Assembly: GCF_001625305.1 (NCBI RefSeq)
Contig: NW_017803888.1
Coordinates: forward strand, 1 to 64,000
Length of the DNA: 64,000 nucleotides
Reading direction: 5' to 3'
From: Branchiostoma belcheri
Taxonomy: Eukaryota > Chordata > Leptocardii > Amphioxiformes > Branchiostomatidae
Shown: one piece after another, positions 36,378 to 47,695 of the stretch
Position numbering within the stretch: position 1 is the stretch's first letter
How the letters are laid out: the number at the start of each line of letters is the position of its first letter
Made by a program: the position numbers and the translations under genes
The notes under the pieces: generated by a model
The model's input: only the letters and a program-made list of their open reading frames with translations
Told to the model about the DNA's origin: nothing
Database searches by the model: none

Positions 36378-39008
36378 ATGAGTCCTGTTCTTCTACTATT
36401 TCTTGTCCTACAACTTGAGTGGTCTGCCGAAGGCACTTCAACAACAAGGCCCGAGATCCCGTGCCAGATTGTCGGCTCTACGGTGAACTGCCAGGGACTA
36501 CAGCTTGCTTCGGTGCCCCATCCGCTGCCAAACACCACTGTTTCACTTCGACTGTGCCACAACCAACTCCAGGAGTTAAGGAACAACTCTTTCCAAGGTT
36601 TGAGTAGCCTTGTCGACCTACAGGTATGCTACAATCAAGTGGAATTCGTTGAAGAAGACACCTTTGCTGGTCTTGGCTGCTTGCAAACATTAGACTTGTC
36701 GAACAACAACATTAATGCCTTGAGAAAAGAGGTTTTCTTTCCTCTGAAATCACTGCAAAGGCTGGACTTATCTTGGAATGGACTGTTGGAAATTCCCAAG
36801 GGAATATCGGCGCTGGCAAGTCTACAGTATGTTCGTCTGAGTCGCAATAACATTTCCTCTATCAATTTAGACGTTTTCAGAGAACTACACCACATACAGG
36901 AAATCATTCTAGATAACAACCCCGTATTGTACATCACTGCAGAAGATCTCAGAATTGTGAAACAGCTCAAAATAGAGCATCTCTCCATAACCGGGACCGT
37001 ACCAACCCTGGCACAGATACAAGATGGAGCCCTGTCCAGGCTTAAGAGCATAAAGAAACTGGATTTATCGGGAATCAAAATAGGAACAAGGCAAGACTTC
37101 CGGCGACATCTTAGTGAGCTCAAAAACGGCACTGTTACTTCTCTCTATCTGGTCCATGTCAGTTTAGGAACACCAGAGAAAGAAACTCTAGATTGCCTTC
37201 CAAAAAGTTTGGAGACATTGAATCTCGAAGACAACGAAATAAGGATGTTAAAGAACGACATCTTTGCAGGGCTCCCAAATTTAAAGGAGCTGGCATTTGG
37301 CCTGAACCCAATATCTACAATAGAGAATAAAGCATTCGACGGTCTGGAAAAACTGGAAGTTCTGGATTTGATTCTGAATGATCTCACTTTTCTGAATCAG
37401 GAAGTCTTCCTTCCAATATCACTCACGTTACAAAAGCTGGACCTGGGGGGAAATGATCTTAGAGTACAGCCAGGGAACTTTCAAGAGTTGCAGAATTTGG
37501 AGAGCCTGAACCTAGAGAACAATGGAATCACTATTCTTAAGCATTCTCATTTCCAAGGACTGAGGAACCTCAAGGAACTGAACATAGATGACAATGCAGC
37601 ACTCTTTTCAAGTTATTCAGGTACTTTTCAACACATACCTCGGCTGAACAAGTTATATTCCAGATGGAATATCGCAGGTGATAGTCTTGAAAACATCCTT
37701 AAGACAATTCCAGCATCCTTGCAAGTCATTGATTTTACTGGGTGTCGTTTTCATCTAGATAGCAAGTTGGATTTTGTACCACAGAAATCACTGCAACGTC
37801 TTATCATCAGGAAGGTTGACATTGTGGGTTCACTGAGTCCCATAACATATCCATTTCTATCTTGGACTTTTCACAACCTAACTGAACTAGAGTGGCTGGA
37901 CATGGCATTGAACCACTTCTCTGTCGTGCCCATGGAGGCCTTGTGGCATCTAAGAAAGTTGACCCATCTTGATCTCCATGGCAACAGCCTGGGTAGCCTT
38001 CATGCCAAGACTTTCAGAGATCTTGAGAGCCTAGAGTTCCTTGACCTCTCAAGTAACAAAATTTACAGCATAAATCCACGACTTCTCTGGCCCATGACGT
38101 CCCTGAGGGTCTTAAATTTGACGCGAAACTTTGTCTCGACCGTTAACGCACCTACAGTCCTGTTCTTCCACAGTCTCTACCTACTAGATCTATCCCACAA
38201 TCCCTTCTCCTGCACGTGCGATCTTCTGGATTTCGTGGAGTGGATCAAGAACACAACCTCTGTTCGGATACAGAATCTCGTTTCCAGGACACCTTACAGC
38301 TGCTTTTCTCCCGAGGAACGCAGGAACCTGCCTCTGCTTGACCTCGACCTTGACTGTGACCTTCACACAGCCTACTACATGTGTATTGTCACGTCCACGC
38401 TTGTCTTCTTATATACCATTGCAGCCTTTCTCCTTGGAAAATACCACCCGTATCTACAGTACTGCTTCCTCTACCTGCGTGGAAAAGCTCGCGGCTACAA
38501 GGCCATACCGAGGAGAAACCAACGCATCCTTTACGACGCCTTTGTGTCGTATAACTGTGAAAGCTTGCGCTGGGTCCAAAACCACCTCATCCCCAACCTA
38601 GAGGAACGGCGGCCGCACTACAGACTGTGCATTGCTGACCGCGACTTTATAGGGGGGAGAGACATCGTAGACAACATCACCGACGGGATCCTGCAGAGCA
38701 GGAAAACGGTCTGTCTGCTGACCAGGAGGTTCATTCGCAGCGGGTGGTGCACGTTGGAGTTCAAGATAGCCCGGCACAGGCTCTTCGATGAGGGGAAGGA
38801 TGTCCTGATCCTAGTTCTGCTGGAGAACATCCCGGTGACTCAACTGTCTCGCTACCATCTCCTGCAGAAACTCATGTCCAAGAAAACCTACCTGGTCTGG
38901 CCGCAGGACACACCGGGAAGGGTCCTGTTCTGGGAGAGGCTAAGACAGGCCCTCGGGTCAAGGAATGAACTACCTCAAGGTCAAGAAGTGGAGGACGACT
39001 TGGTTTAA
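36378..39008 (+). CDS. Toll-like receptor, block A copy
   Basis: An intact single-exon gene of 876 residues. The start is the second in-frame ATG (GCCAACATG), because the hydrophobic signal peptide MSPVLLLFLVLQLEW begins there; a conserved in-frame extension goes back to 36255. Order: signal 1-17; N-terminal cap with two cysteines (29, 38); about twenty leucine-rich repeats to residue 605; C-terminal cap with Cys 612, 614, 642 and 660; membrane helix about 665-686; TIR domain about 716-860. TIR box 1 is YDAFVSY (719-725) and box 3 is FW (851-852). Box 2 is RDFIGG, with Gly where most TLRs have the BB-loop Pro. A single cysteine-cluster cap makes it vertebrate-type (sccTLR). Its role would be pattern recognition at plasma or endosomal membranes. 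Ligand and adaptor are unknown. Confidence 0.95.
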   Translation: MSPVLLLFLVLQLEWSAEGTSTTRPEIPCQIVGSTVNCQGLQLASVPHPLPNTTVSLRLCHNQLQELRNNSFQGLSSLVDLQVCYNQVEFVEEDTFAGLGCLQTLDLSNNNINALRKEVFFPLKSLQRLDLSWNGLLEIPKGISALASLQYVRLSRNNISSINLDVFRELHHIQEIILDNNPVLYITAEDLRIVKQLKIEHLSITGTVPTLAQIQDGALSRLKSIKKLDLSGIKIGTRQDFRRHLSELKNGTVTSLYLVHVSLGTPEKETLDCLPKSLETLNLEDNEIRMLKNDIFAGLPNLKELAFGLNPISTIENKAFDGLEKLEVLDLILNDLTFLNQEVFLPISLTLQKLDLGGNDLRVQPGNFQELQNLESLNLENNGITILKHSHFQGLRNLKELNIDDNAALFSSYSGTFQHIPRLNKLYSRWNIAGDSLENILKTIPASLQVIDFTGCRFHLDSKLDFVPQKSLQRLIIRKVDIVGSLSPITYPFLSWTFHNLTELEWLDMALNHFSVVPMEALWHLRKLTHLDLHGNSLGSLHAKTFRDLESLEFLDLSSNKIYSINPRLLWPMTSLRVLNLTRNFVSTVNAPTVLFFHSLYLLDLSHNPFSCTCDLLDFVEWIKNTTSVRIQNLVSRTPYSCFSPEERRNLPLLDLDLDCDLHTAYYMCIVTSTLVFLYTIAAFLLGKYHPYLQYCFLYLRGKARGYKAIPRRNQRILYDAFVSYNCESLRWVQNHLIPNLEERRPHYRLCIADRDFIGGRDIVDNITDGILQSRKTVCLLTRRFIRSGWCTLEFKIARHRLFDEGKDVLILVLLENIPVTQLSRYHLLQKLMSKKTYLVWPQDTPGRVLFWERLRQALGSRNELPQGQEVEDDLV

Positions 39009-40128
39009 GAAGGAAGAGAACACTTGAGGAAAGTAAGATTCTTTCACTACTAGTAGTGAATTTTGGACAATGGATACCCTCTTGTGTAAAGGCACAAAGT
39101 AGTAAACTACATTGTATATACTTTGTATAAAAGAGTGTGGTATTTTGCCAGCTAGCAGTATCACAAGCTGTGCAAGTTGGAATGATACATATTGAGCTCT
39201 GCTTCACATGTAATTTTCAAGTAATATACAGAAAAAAGGATTTTGAAACTAGAAAGGCCAATATTTGCTTTGGAGCAAATATAGCGATGGGTTCACCACA
39301 TTTTACGACATGGCAGGGAAAGAATGAGAAACACTAGAAAGGCCAACATTTGCTTCGGAGCAAATGTAGGAATTTCACTCCATACCCTTCCCCAAACAAA
39401 AATGAGAGATTCTAAATAAATCATACTGCAATTATACAAGGACAAGCTGTTTGAATCTCGACAGGTATTTACAAAACTGGCACTTGGCAATTATCTCCCT
39501 TTTTTTACAAAGATACAACGACACGCACTTTAAATCTCGACAGCTTTACTTTACACTTTTGACGAGATTGTAACTACTACTAACGGAAGCAAAATTTTCA
39601 CGGCCTGAGAAAAATGGACATGTTCACGGAAGTATATATTCACGGTGGTGACAGTTGCAGGAAAAAGAAAGTCCAGGAATTATTTCCTAACTGTAATGAT
39701 AAGTTCACAATACAGAGGTGACAGTGAAAACCGTGAACATTGACCCCCCGCTTGCGTTGCGGTACAGTGAAAAAAAATCGGGAATTACAGCAATCAATTT
39801 ACTGAGTATGTTTGCTTAGTTTCCAGATGTTTTAAATGAACGAAAACCGATGCGCGCACAGATGTTACTTTTGTGACAACATCAAAGTGATTTTGGTTTG
39901 TATGTTGAGAAAAAATACAAAAGACTAACATTCGAAGTTATTGAAATTCTTGAGTAAGAACAATCAGTTTTGGAATGTTAAAAGCAAAGCAATGGATATT
40001 AAAACGAAAATGTTAAAATTAAATGTTGAAATTGTTAAAATGTAAAATGGTTAAAATGGTTTAAAAATTGTTGAAATTGTTAAAAATGTTATAATTGTTA
40101 AAAATTGTAAAAAGGATAATTAAAAATA

Positions 40129-40201
40129 TCCAGTGTACCGGGGTTCGAACTCGTAATGTCTGGACTTGCAGCCCTGCGCGTTACCAACCGAGCTATCTGG
40201 A
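40129..40201 (-). pseudogene. tRNA-like sequence (Cys GCA anticodon position), probably non-functional
   Basis: A 73-base minus-strand segment has a canonical A-box TAGCTCGGTTGG and a near-canonical B-box AGTTCGAACCC at correct spacing. The loop CTGCAAG would place GCA in the anticodon. However, acceptor, D, anticodon and T stems each have mismatches, so it is more likely a tRNA pseudogene or SINE head than a working tRNA-Cys. Confidence 0.5.
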
Positions 40202-40396
40202 CACGTTTCCAATACTCTCTGCATTGTATGTCATATAAAGTGAACAACATGGCGGTAACGATCGCTTCAAGTACTAGTAAGGGACTTTCTAGGAGATACA
40301 CTCTACAATTTTGGTGATTCTTCAGAAATCGATAACAGAATATATAATACTAGGCGGTGAAAATTGTGGAAAATTGTTGATACCGTGGCGCGTGCG

Positions 40397-40873
40397 CGTG
40401 CGCCGACGATACACATTACGTACCGTTGTTTACAGTACTCGCGGGGGCGCAGGTCATTGACCTCCCGCTTGCGTTGTTCCAACAGAGAAGAGCAAAATAT
40501 CTGCCTAGTTTTTGCGTCAGTATTTTCAGTGTTTGTTAAAATCATATACAGGCATCCATGCAGCTATAATTCTTCCAACTAGTTCGTAGTTAGGTGAAAT
40601 GTTTATAGGAATCACACGAATCGGTATCCAATATCAGAGTATCAAATAGTAATGGCCCACGGCCGAGACCGCGTGGACCAGCCGATGGCCCACGGCCGAG
40701 ACCGCGTTGACCAGCCGCGCTGGTAATCCCCCTATTGTACGTGAAAATGGTAGTAAATAAATTAATTAGCCAACAGCCAATCAACAGCCACATCTGCAAA
40801 CATGACCACACCTGCTTGTATGCCCATATTTGGGCCCTTTCCCCCGAATTCCTTTCTTATTACGTCACGCGCA
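40397..40873 (+). repeat. contig-end overlap with 51724-52195
   Basis: This stretch up to the gap is almost identical to 51724-52195, differing only in a handful of indels and one or two bases. It indicates that the contigs on the two sides of block B originally overlap each other. Confidence 0.85.
40652..40720 (+). repeat. 34-bp GC-rich tandem duplication
   Basis: Two head-to-tail copies of a unit beginning TGGCCCACGGCCGAGACCGC. The same pair recurs at about 51976-52044 in the overlapping contig end. Confidence 0.85.
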
Positions 40874-40893
40874 NNNNNNNNNNNNNNNNNNNN
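40874..40893. other. assembly gap (20 N)
   Basis: The sequence before the gap continues at 52196, not after this gap, and the sequence after the gap restarts at the equivalent of 29633. Confidence 0.99.
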
Positions 40894-41565
40894 CAGTTTG
40901 TTCTTTTAAGTATGTAAAGCAGGCCGATTTACAAGCAGGAAAAATTTGATGTACGCAGTTTTCATATGCTTGTGTGTGTATGCAAGTTTCATTCTGTCAG
41001 GTTTTTGCCCGAGTTTAAATTAGGTCTAAGTCTCTTCTTTCCTGGGCTATGTTTGGGGAACCTGCGTGCTACCTTCCTCAGGGACTCATGAACACTGCTA
41101 CATGTACTTCTAGTCATTAGAGGGTAGCTTACAGTCGCAAGAAGCGTACAGTCTCAAATGTGGCAAGAAGTCTACAGTCTCAAAAGTTCCCAGGGAAGAT
41201 ATCAATGCACAGAAGTCCTAGGAAATGAACTATAGTACAGAAAATCCAGGGGAGGGGGATGAAATACCCCTGTAAAAAATGTCCCAGGGAGCTATTGTTA
41301 CCCTTGCAATGTGTTTATGTGCTGTAAAGATATGGGCAATAAACATATTAGAGAAAACATATTTAAAAAAATGATCTGAGATGTTGCAGACTTCAATAGT
41401 CCTCGAGGAAGGTAACAGAAAAGCTGCCCAAAAATTTGCCAGGTTAAGAAGAGGATTTGGATGTGTGAGACGACTAGTGTCTCCTTCTATGCTGCCCAAT
41501 CGTTTTTTATCTCTCCGTTGAGGCAAGTGATAGAATTTGGTCGCAGAAGGTCTGCCAAGCGTCGC

Positions 41566-41640
41566 TCACAAGGCTGTAGCTCTGTAGACTGAAGACATGT
41601 CGTTGTCTCCATTCCCCAGAGAGATCGCCCTCTTGAACAT
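41566..41640 (-). CDS. GLYR1: dehydrogenase last coding exon, block B
   Basis: Same protein as the block A exon 30306-30380. One visible difference (GCT for GCC) is silent. The TGA stop is at 41566-41568. Confidence 0.85.
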   Translation of the reverse strand: MFKRAISLGNGDNDMSSVYRATAL

Positions 41641-42093
41641 CTGCAGAAAAAAAGACGGACATCAAGTCAGCACGACATCGACAGCCCATCTATGTGTAAA
41701 CTTTTGGATGTTAGCTTTTTAGGGGACTAACTCAAGCTGGAGTTGATGAATTTGCATCATTATCAAGTATTTACGTGTATATTACAGAGATGTATGAATA
41801 GGGTAATTCATAATTACATTGAACCAAGTCATGTTGACCTACATCAAAGGTCAAATGCTTATGTCTTTTGATGACTTTCTGTGTGATGTCAGATTTTTCA
41901 CGGTTTTCATTGGATGTTTGGTCAACATTGCATTTGAAATTTGCCTCTTGTCTTTTCCAGCACAACATTTGAAATCTATAGATGGGATGTCATCCTTAAA
42001 TGCTCTAATACAACCTTGTTCTGCTGAACTGCCGAGCACAATGCATTACGGGTTTTGTTGATGTTCTACTGAACATGTTTTAAGGTGCCTGAC

Positions 42094-42218
42094 CTCGTTT
42101 GCAGCTGCAGCCACAGGGAGAGACTGTTTGAGCTCGTCGCCGAGCGCCAGCGCCAGCCGCATGTCCTTCTGCTGGTGTTTGAGGGGGAAGGACGGCTCAA
42201 ACCTGCTGTGGAGGATGG
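42094..42218 (-). CDS. GLYR1: dehydrogenase penultimate exon, block B
   Basis: Identical in protein to 30867-30991 (FPLKHQQKDMRLALALGDE region), with the same splice sites TTTTGCAG and GAG|GTCAGG. Confidence 0.88.
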
Positions 42219-43131
42219 CTGCAAAACAGGAAAATTAACATTATTTATTAAACCAACAACTGGAAAAGTAACATTTGCAAAGCAAGAGCACAATGTTTAC
42301 CTTCACAACCCAACAAACTACTGCTCTGTTTGTTCTTGCTCAAACACAATCATAATATGGTGACCAGCCCCTCCAACTCTGTCCTGCCACTTGCTACATA
42401 ATGCATTTTAACACCACAGGGTGTCTGCACTAGTTACCATGGTCAGAGCTATCTGGCCCAGGTCATTGACCATATTTCTTTGGAACAGTAGAAGAAGAGG
42501 AAAAAGAGCAAAACAACATTCTGTCTTCTTGATATCTAAATTGTTATTAAACTCAATGACATTATTAACAATTATACGTTAACAATTCAATTCTCAAAGT
42601 GTGCCACACTTCTGTCATCATGTACATTAATTATTTTGTAGTTTGTAGTTTGTAGAAAATTTTGAAAAATATAAAGCTGTCCTTCAGTAACCTTAGCAAG
42701 TTTTTTTATGTTTGTCTTTTCTTACTTTCTGTCTTGGTTGCTAGCATTGCGCCAGACAATGTTATTCAATGTTTTGGTTGCCAGATTTAAACAGATAAAG
42801 CATAACTAGAGGTTTTACCTGAGGGGAGAGTTTGTAGCTTTGTACACAGTCTCCATGTCAACATAGTCAGAATCAAGTTTTCCTTCCAGCATGTTTCTTT
42901 CATCTGGAGCTAAATTTTGTTCGCAATGTGCTTGGATTTACTTAACACTGTTATGTACGTACATGTAAGTCTCACAAATCACCTGAAGCTTTTCTCCGTA
43001 CAGAAATAGAAATCATTATCTCAGGCCTGAACAGCTGCTTCCTCCTTCAGACAAAAAAATAACCGTTATGAAAGCCACTCATGTTATGATGTAACAACCC
43101 TCCTTTTGTAATGCGTTGGAGCAAACAAGGT

Positions 43132-43203
43132 GCAAGGTGGTCTTGTGGTTAGGGTTGTTGACTTATAATTGGAAGGTTCTGGGTTTGAGTCCCTGATAGG
43201 CCA
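43132..43203 (+). mobile_element. tRNA-derived SINE head, block B
   Basis: Counterpart of 31908-31979 with a few substitutions, followed by the same hAT-like remnant. This shows that the insertion predates the split of the two versions. Confidence 0.6.
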
Positions 43204-44542
43204 CAGTGTGTAAATTTTGACAGAAATTCGGTCATGATGGACAAAAATTTGCCCAATCTGCAATCCTTGATAGACAAAATTGGCATGTCATGATATGCAA
43301 AGAGGTATTATTAAACTAAGCTTAGCAAAATCTGCCCCTCAAAATTTAAGAAATAGTGTTTCAGAGGGTCAAAAATTAAAAATTTTCAAATACGGAGCAT
43401 GCCTCCAAACCCGCAAGGAATGTTGGGCCTCTGGCCGTACACCGTAGCCACTGTAAATGATGTTACGTCAAACAAAATTCAGATGAGGGAAAAAATTTCA
43501 GGCCGGTCAGAACACTGAGAAAGAGAAAGGGAAATTTGCTGACTCTTGTTGTTATCTGTGTGAGAAAAAAAATCAATGTTCGGCATTGATCTGTTGAGGG
43601 AAGCTCCACAACGGTTTGTTGTGGAGTGCTCTTCAGCCGGTACAAGAGGACACTTGACGGGATGAGTGCGCTGGGCAAAATGCAAATCAGCAAAAACTGC
43701 TGCAAAAAGTTGGTCAAGTGCCTAGCACTGCTGAAGGAGTACTGTAAAATGAGTGTACTTTGGTGTATCTATAATATACTAGTCTGAGATCTTGATCCAG
43801 TTTTAGTAAAAAGAGCTACAAATGTTCTCTTCCACTGGTCATGACAGAGAAGACACTCAGATGCTTTGTATTTACAGCTGTACAGGTTTATCTGTTTTTG
43901 TAACAGGACAATGTAGCATTTGAAAGGGTGCACATTTTAGCTGACTTACGGTACCTACAATCATAGCGTCAGCAGATTTCACACACAAATATGAGCTGCT
44001 ATTGATTTGTATTGTATGCGGGGAGTCACTGAGATGGTTCCGACATCAATACAGGTACATGTACATCCTGCATTGGGTGGGTATAGTACACGACAACTGC
44101 TGAGTTATCAATACAGGGATATCCGGAACATGTCCGGTACTGTGTGGTTTCAGTATGTAACAACTGCTGAGTCATCAAAGAGGCTTTCTACACCCTTTCT
44201 TCTTACACAAGTGGTCTTCTTGCAATGAAGCACTGATTGAGACACCTTCAATATTCTCTATATTCCCACCCATATTACAGTAGACTTTCGCAATGTCCTA
44301 AGACATAACCACATGGGCCCCACCTTTGATGATTGTCAAGGTACCATTTGAGGTCCGGATTCCTGCCAGTTGTGGTTGCATTAGAGAAGTGGTTGGCTTG
44401 AGCAAGTCCCTTAATGTTTACGTCTTATGGAACTAAAATTGAGACCCTAGAAAAGTGGTTCTTATGGCCAGATGATGGGTCAATAGAGATGTTTGCTTGG
44501 GGAAGTTTCATAACTGAAAAACTAAAAAGTCTCCAGACTCAC

Positions 44543-44722
44543 CGTCACCCTTGGATCTGACGGCGGCACAGTTGAGAGGCCCCTCCTTAAAGACGTCCAG
44601 GACTGTCTGAAGATCCAGCCCCGCCCTCTCCGCCAGCGACATGCCCTCTGCGTAACCCGCCATGACACTACCCAGCACCATGTTGGCCACGAGCTTCATC
44701 CTGGTCCCGCTCCCAATCTCTC
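44543..44722 (-). CDS. GLYR1: dehydrogenase catalytic-lysine exon, block B
   Basis: Same 60 codons as 33426-33605, including MKLVANMVLGSVMAGYAEG. The visible base differences near TAC/TAT and AGT/AGC codons are silent. Confidence 0.88.
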
Positions 44723-44957
44723 CTGCACAGGAACACATGCAGCCATTCTTAATCTTAATGATGGAAGATACAAAAACCAGAAGTGCCACTGCAGTACCAA
44801 GGACAGCCCCTAGAGGGCCCAGAATTTTGCCTGTTGCAGATGATATCTTTTCTGACACAACACAAAGCTATAAACGGGACCCCATCCTTTAATGCACGAA
44901 ATAAGGCCTTAAACGAGACATGTTTAGTTTTGAAATGTTGCATCGGAAAAGACAGAA

Positions 44958-44978
44958 ACACACACACACACACACACA
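44958..44978 (+). repeat. CA microsatellite, block B allele
   Basis: About 10 CA units, shorter than the block A counterpart. Confidence 0.9.
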
Positions 44979-45183
44979 GACACACAGATAAGTGAAAAAT
45001 AATGCTTAACTCCCTTGAGGAAAGTAGCAAAACATCATGTGTACATTTCAGTCTAGCCCTAAATACATGTTTGTTTAAATTTGAATTAAAAAAATAATCC
45101 TCCAAAGTCTGATGGATTCTTTATAACAAATTTGAGGCCTGCTCCAAAATAAAATGTCCTCTATAAGGACAATGGAACCTTAC

Positions 45184-45346
45184 CTAAATAGAAGGCCTTT
45201 TTGCCCATGGCCAGGAAGCAGGACTCGCAGTCATCGAAGAGTGATCTGTCACCCCCGGCAACGATGACCAGCATCCCGTCCTCCGCGGGTTTTCTGGTGC
45301 CGATGACGGGAGCCTCCAGGAACCGGCCTCCACGCGACTCAATACT
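45184..45346 (-). CDS. GLYR1: dehydrogenase substrate-loop exon, block B
   Basis: Counterpart of 34083-34245. The APVIG motif with Ile is present here too (ATC instead of ATT), so the unusual residue is not a sequencing error in one copy. Confidence 0.88.
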
Positions 45347-46151
45347 CTGGAACCGGGCGGACATAGAAAGGTGAAAATTCTAACCATTTATTGTTTCCTC
45401 TGTGTACAGAGGTTTTGCTTTTAATTTGTGAGTGATTGAATGTTTGCTTGTGTGTCCATAGCTTTATGAGCACAGTAGAGTCACAAGAACTGAGGGGAGA
45501 AATGGTATAACCAAAGACTGACAAGTCTTTGAAATTCCACAAAATTATAAATATTTACAAGGTAGGAAATCTTCAGTTGTGCGAGAAGTATTATTTTGTG
45601 GATAAAGAAAAATTTCAAACTATCTTCCTATAATGTTGATTCTTTCTATTTTGTCACTATTCATTTGACATGTATGAATCTGTGCATTCTTTCTGGAAAT
45701 ACTATGTTGCAGTACCAGCCAAATGTGATGCATGGCACTCTTCATCAGCTGGTATTCTTATTTGTTGCAGTACCATTTTAGTCTGTTAGAGGGTGCTGTA
45801 GGCTGCACAACAAGCCAACAACAGAGCAACAGAGTGCTGACACTGAGAGAGTAATGCTATATGATTTGCCAGTGATTTTATAAAGATCGTCTCAAGATCG
45901 TCTCTAACCCAGTGACAAACTGCACTGATACTTTTTTAGAACCTCCCTTCACTCAAAAGTTTGAAATCAGGTCAATCTGTCATGTAGGTGCACTGGTGGC
46001 CAAATGTACTTTTGGCAGCAGGCCTGCTGAACTCTGACAAAGCAATACTCCCAGCATGACACTGGGACTGACCTGGAAGTGGCACAGACAACTGGGCAAT
46101 GTCGTGTAGGACACATGAAAGTTCATCGGTACAAGTCATCATGACATGCAT

Positions 46152-46193
46152 TTTCCTTCCGTGTTGGTGTTAAAACACCAACACGGAAGGAAA
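46152..46193. repeat. perfect 20-bp hairpin found only in block B
   Basis: The left arm TTTCCTTCCGTGTTGGTGTT and its exact complement are separated by two bases. Block A (about 35023-35050) retains only most of the right arm (AACACGGAAGGAAA), so the left arm was added in B or lost in A. Confidence 0.9.
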
Positions 46194-46775
46194 CTGGGCG
46201 TACCCAAATTTCACTCAGATCTGCGAATTAAACCCTCAGCCTCCTAAGGTAGCCATTTGGTCACAAATTTGTGCAGGTTTTATTAGCCAATAGGAAAAGT
46301 TCTGGAGATGCACATTCAAACATTTGAGTGAGTCCAATTTTCTTATAATTTTGAAACCGGCTTTTAATCCGTATACAACTATACATACAGTACAAATCTC
46401 GATTAACTTCCCATTCCACCCATTCTAAAACTTCTTTACTTCCTGTGTCATGTTGATTGAAAGCCATGTAAAAGCAGTGTAACACGTAATTAAAAACTGT
46501 AAAAGGTGCATAAACTGCGTGCACCAATAAAATGCTTGTGGCTATCTATAATGCACAACTACACACAATTACACCAACATCTACAAGCATTTCACATGAG
46601 AAATGAACATGATTTGTACGAGAAAAGCGAGGCTTTTCTACGAGTTTTGACTGAGAAATGCACGTTTTGAACCTTGTTTTGCATGACTTTCGATTGCAAT
46701 TTGTACACTATGTGGATGGGAAGTTCCTTGAGATCTGTACAGACCTGTGTAAGACATCTTGGCACAGTTCCTTAC

Positions 46776-46877
46776 CTCAGCTACATCTTGTACTGTCTCT
46801 ACATCAATGGTGGACATCTCAACATATGCCTTCCCAGGCCTGATGCTCTGTAGAACTCCACTGGTCCCAAAAACAAG
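46776..46877 (-). CDS. GLYR1: dehydrogenase exon with MSTID motif, block B
   Basis: Counterpart of 35327-35428 with the same protein, splice sites and phase. In this version the distance to the next upstream exon (50678) is only 3.8 kb, and the TLR gene fills most of that intron. Confidence 0.88.
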
Positions 46878-47000
46878 CTGGAGAAAACAAGGAAGAAACA
46901 GTTAGGAAATAGCAGGTACAGTTACATGGATATTTCTAACAACACTGTGTCAGGCCTGATGCTCTGTAGAACTCCACTGGTCCCAAACACAAGCTGGGAA
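46835..47000. repeat. exon-fragment tandem repeat, two units (block B)
   Basis: One unit is part of the true exon and one extra partial copy lies upstream, compared with two extra copies in block A. Confidence 0.8.
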
Positions 47001-47695
47001 AACATTTACATGTATATATTGATCTTTATTTCTCATAGTAGTTTAAAACATTTCAGTGTGGACAGATTGAAGGTTCGGCTATGGTTGGCTTGTGTTTGTA
47101 GGTTGGCAGTGTTCAACTCAAATTTTATTCCATTCGTATAGAAAGGTAGGTCCAGAATCTGGTCAGACAGGTGGTCTGAGATATCAAAGAGCTCAAAGGG
47201 GTCTGGTCACCAGGCTAGCCTTGCAGGAACTCATCTCAGATTAAGGAAGTGAAATCTATTTTGGCAAGAGTCATTGTCAAATCAGCACTGTACATGCACA
47301 AAACGTTCACTATTCAGTTACTCTCCCACCACCTACAAATACATTGTATGTAGAATACTGATGTATGGCTCAGTATAGTTTCAACAAAACAATCCAACAT
47401 TATGTAGAATAATATAGAGACTTGCAACTGTCTGAGCAGAAACTGGCAATAATACTAAATTTTACAGTTATGCTAATGACCAAATATGGACATGACCATG
47501 GCATGAGTCATTCCAAGAAGGCAAGGAGAACTGAATCTAATACTAGTAATAGTCTAATATTAGCATGAAAGAGTGGGTATACTTCATTATGACAAATATT
47601 GTGTGCTGCTAACACAGGATGGAGTGTTAGGAAGGGACTTGCATCAACATTCAGACAAGTACACAGGGAAAACTTCTCAAGAAACCAGCGCCAAC

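Larger units (their letters stand above)
29633..39240. repeat. block A: first version of the duplicated TLR/dehydrogenase locus
   Basis: This 9.6 kb block aligns collinearly with 40894-50565 and carries the last five dehydrogenase exons plus one TLR gene. Differences are scattered SNPs, small indels, a SINE present only here (about 32960-33230), a longer CA repeat and three rather than two copies of an exon fragment. See the haplotype finding for why it is probably one allele. Confidence 0.9.
39241..40873. mobile_element. left part of a ~1.9 kb insertion present only in the A version
   Basis: At 39240 the collinearity of the A and B blocks stops. The extra DNA continues to the gap and reappears at 51724-52452. 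It includes AAAGGCCAA(T/C)ATTTGCTT(T/C)GGAGCAAAT in two copies, CACGG-rich repeats, AT-rich TTGTTAAAAT reiterations, a tRNA-like sequence and a 34-bp tandem duplication. GGGTTCACCAC occurs near its left boundary and, in a perfect hairpin, at its right boundary. Confidence 0.65.

Noticed and set aside
36635..37132. Long minus-strand open frames inside both TLR genes and the vasorin-like gene (e.g. 47953-48705, 60197-60874)
   Set aside because: They are antisense shadows of leucine-rich-repeat codons with no start context, splice sites or recognisable protein.
40129..40201. Functional tRNA-Cys gene
   Set aside because: Promoter boxes and length fit, but every stem has mismatches and it sits inside an insertion.
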